Source: an uncultured Fodinibius sp.
Lineage (GTDB): Bacteria; Bacteroidota; Rhodothermia; Balneolales; Balneolaceae
NCBI GenBank assembly: GCA_913056455.1
Contig: CAJXMJ010000002.1
Span: 725,665-789,664, forward strand
DNA: 64,000 nucleotides
Direction of reading: 5' to 3'
Both the position numbers and the translations under genes were made by a program. This document shows positions 62,412-64,000 of the stretch, piece by piece (the stretch's first letter is position 1; each line of letters begins with the position of its first letter). Below the pieces are notes generated by a model that did no database searches, had not been told where the DNA came from, and worked only from the letters and a program-made list of their open reading frames with translations.

Positions 62412-62996
62412 ATGAAATTACGCAAATTACTAATTACGGTCTTTGCAATCCTATTTATGGGTTTTGGGACAGCTTTTGGACAAGAAGACGAAAGAGAAGG
62501 TCAAGCAATTAACAAACCATTTGCAATAGAAGATCTTAGTAACCCAGGAATAGAACACAACAACGCATTTACGGAGTTTGGGCTACAATATTTCCTGTCA
62601 TTTGGTTTCAATATTCCAGAAAATAATGTTGGGTCAGGAGGAAATGTGGCAATTATTGAGCAGGTCGGTGTCGAGAATAGAGCTGAGTTAACCCAAAATG
62701 GAAGTAACCTTTTTGGCAAGATATATCAAGAGGGAAACTTGAATACCGCGCTTGTTGAACAAAAAGGTAACCAACTTATTTCGATAGTAAGTATGCAAGG
62801 GAATAACAACTATTTGGATTTTATGCAGGACGCAGATAACAAGGGAGCATATTTCCAATTTCACGGTAATAATATGCAGTTCAATGCTAAACAGACTGGT
62901 TCTAACTTTTCATTATCACACCGAAATTCCAGTATACCTGCTATCAATATTGAAACAACCCGTCAGTCCCTGCCAATAATCATTAGTAATCATTAA
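62412..62996 (+). CDS. Curlin-repeat protein, minor subunit candidate (CsgB-like)
   Basis: 194 residues with signal peptide (1-23). The mature N-terminus (24-75) is non-repetitive; after it come curlin-type units such as VAIIEQVGVENRAELTQNG, NTALVEQKGN and NAKQTGSN. Repeats are fewer and less regular than in the fibre gene, so a nucleator role like CsgB is plausible. An AAGGAGG site lies 10 bases before the ATG. Confidence 0.82.
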   Translation: MKLRKLLITVFAILFMGFGTAFGQEDEREGQAINKPFAIEDLSNPGIEHNNAFTEFGLQYFLSFGFNIPENNVGSGGNVAIIEQVGVENRAELTQNGSNLFGKIYQEGNLNTALVEQKGNQLISIVSMQGNNNYLDFMQDADNKGAYFQFHGNNMQFNAKQTGSNFSLSHRNSSIPAINIETTRQSLPIIISNH

Positions 62997-63022
62997 TTTT
63001 AGAACGCATAGATATTTCAAAT

Positions 63023-63661
63023 ATGAAGATTAAGCATTCGCTATTCATAATTTTATGCTTTGTAATACTATCTGGCTGTTCTAAGGAAACCATTACGCCC
63101 GAAACCTTTGGTAATATTGATGGTCAGGTTTTAAACAGTGAGACCGAAGAAGGGGTTGGCGGGGTTAATATTACCACTTCTCCCGCCACAAACTCAATAT
63201 TAACAAATAAGGATGGCAGTTTTGGTCTTAATGAAGTTACCACCGGTAATTATAATGTAACGGCCAGTAAGTCCGGTTATGAGTCAGCGACAGTAAGCGT
63301 TAACGTCCGTGAAGACAAAACGGCAACGGCACAGATTTTTCTCGATCCCGAAGGTAAAAACGGGGAGCAAAGTTTAACAGCCGAAGTTACCGCTTGGAAC
63401 CAGAGGACAGTTGATGTGGATACCACAGACAGTGACAGTACATTTGTGGATGTAGAATACCAAGTGATGAATAACAGTGAAGATATCGATATAGACGAAT
63501 ACGAAGTTTATTTTGATATTTATACCTCTGGTGAAACGTTTTCTAGGGAAGAAGGGGATACAGCACTTGCTGCCGGCGAAAGAAATATTGGGGAGTTTTC
63601 AAAATATGCTCACCAAACCACAATAGATTCTGTAGTGGTAAGTGGTACCTATGCCGAGTAA
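63023..63661 (+). CDS. Lipoprotein with carboxypeptidase-regulatory-like domain
   Basis: 212 residues. Lipobox ILSGC19. Residues 32-110 are a CarboxypepD-regulatory-like beta sandwich (GNIDGQVLNSETEEGVGGVNI... GNYNVTASKSGYE), followed by a second beta domain of FxLYD/CARDB-like pattern (about 115-212). Such domains mediate envelope protein contacts. It closes the curli gene block, 26 bases after the minor subunit gene. Exact role unknown. Confidence 0.8.
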   Translation: MKIKHSLFIILCFVILSGCSKETITPETFGNIDGQVLNSETEEGVGGVNITTSPATNSILTNKDGSFGLNEVTTGNYNVTASKSGYESATVSVNVREDKTATAQIFLDPEGKNGEQSLTAEVTAWNQRTVDVDTTDSDSTFVDVEYQVMNNSEDIDIDEYEVYFDIYTSGETFSREEGDTALAAGERNIGEFSKYAHQTTIDSVVVSGTYAE

Positions 63662-63715
63662 GTAGCCGGATGGTTTTATATAGTTAGATCGGAGTGGCTG
63701 TGTTATCTTTTTAAT

Positions 63716-64000
63716 ATGAAAAACTCGCGTAAAAAATATTGGTTTTATAGGGTTGTTTCTGTTGTTGTACTGGCAACACTGGTATTCCTGTTGAAATATG
63801 ACCTGAAACGGCTTATTGATACTGCTCCCTTGTCACCTTCAACTCCGGAAACACAGCAGTTAACTCCCCCGGATTCATATTTCTTTTCTCCCGATAGTAG
63901 CATTCCGGATAATGGGACACTAAGCGATTTGGATTATATTGATAAACCAACGGTACCATTATATCAGTATTCTGAAATCCTTGAACCGAATATTCAGAAG
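63716..64000 (+). CDS. Membrane-anchored protein, 3' end outside window
   Basis: Frame open from the ATG at 63716 to the window end (95 codons). One transmembrane helix at about 14-26 (VVSVVVLATLVFLL) after a basic start, then a Ser/Pro/Thr-rich segment. No domain is recognisable in the visible part. It follows the curli lipoprotein by 54 bases. Confidence 0.6.
   Translation, partial: MKNSRKKYWFYRVVSVVVLATLVFLLKYDLKRLIDTAPLSPSTPETQQLTPPDSYFFSPDSSIPDNGTLSDLDYIDKPTVPLYQYSEILEPNIQK

Overview
The window looks like a chromosomal segment of a Bacteroidota-related bacterium, most likely of the Balneolota (Balneolaceae/Fodinibius type). This is an inference from gene content: histidine-degradation genes, a FtsK–LolA pair, HU–SPOR proteins, a curli (csg) locus, an SPT-like alpha-oxoamine synthase, and a CCCGAA/TTCGGG–GCTGAA/TTCAGC double-hairpin repeat of the kind seen in these genomes. 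Base composition is even, Shine-Dalgarno sites are weak or A-rich, and I saw no rRNA, tRNA, insertion sequence, CRISPR array or full prophage.

Layout. 1-2465: a two-component system (histidine kinase cut by the window edge, OmpR-type regulator) followed by a secreted thioredoxin-like protein whose promoter region carries six helically phased TTAA/TTAG boxes. 2526-7523: an ABC exporter, a small exported protein and two collagen-like lipoproteins. 7598-24818: mostly housekeeping genes (uvrA, secG, mnmE, MscS channel, POT peptide transporter, PLP enzymes, two CPBP membrane proteases). Among these are two apparent pseudoenzymes, a DEAD-box-like protein with broken ATPase motifs and an SRAP protein lacking its catalytic Cys2, Glu and His. 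25026-40797: histidine degradation genes hutU, hutH, hutI and hutG, which together take histidine to glutamate. They are dispersed between unrelated genes. Between hutU and hutH lies a TetR-controlled, probable aldehyde/electrophile detoxification set (TetR, MDR reductase, YqhD-like alcohol dehydrogenase, DJ-1/Hsp31). The YqhD gene is interrupted by one in-frame TAG.

40984-54422: SRPBCC protein, Mrp/ApbC, gcvT, then comB-ftsK-lolA-flippase in a tight block, an outer-membrane barrel protein, a mini-HU protein, a membrane-anchored HU–SPOR protein and an ExbB-ExbD-TonB energy-transduction module. This second block links nucleoid-binding domains, envelope binding and proton-motive-force transduction. 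54558-58170: a double-RCK potassium channel, a divergent pair of phage-like regulators (the CI-type one with a predicted dead S24 site) and a secreted protein.

58347-63661: the curli amyloid locus. It encodes CsgE fused to LysM, CsgF, a large CsgA/B-type fibre subunit, CsgG with an extra C-terminal beta-barrel, a second curlin-repeat protein and a lipoprotein. Between csgF and the fibre gene lies a roughly 200-nt leader that folds on paper into a three-way junction plus two more hairpins, and a strong terminator separates the fibre gene from csgG. The RNA leader and the domain fusions are the most promising candidates for something undescribed here.
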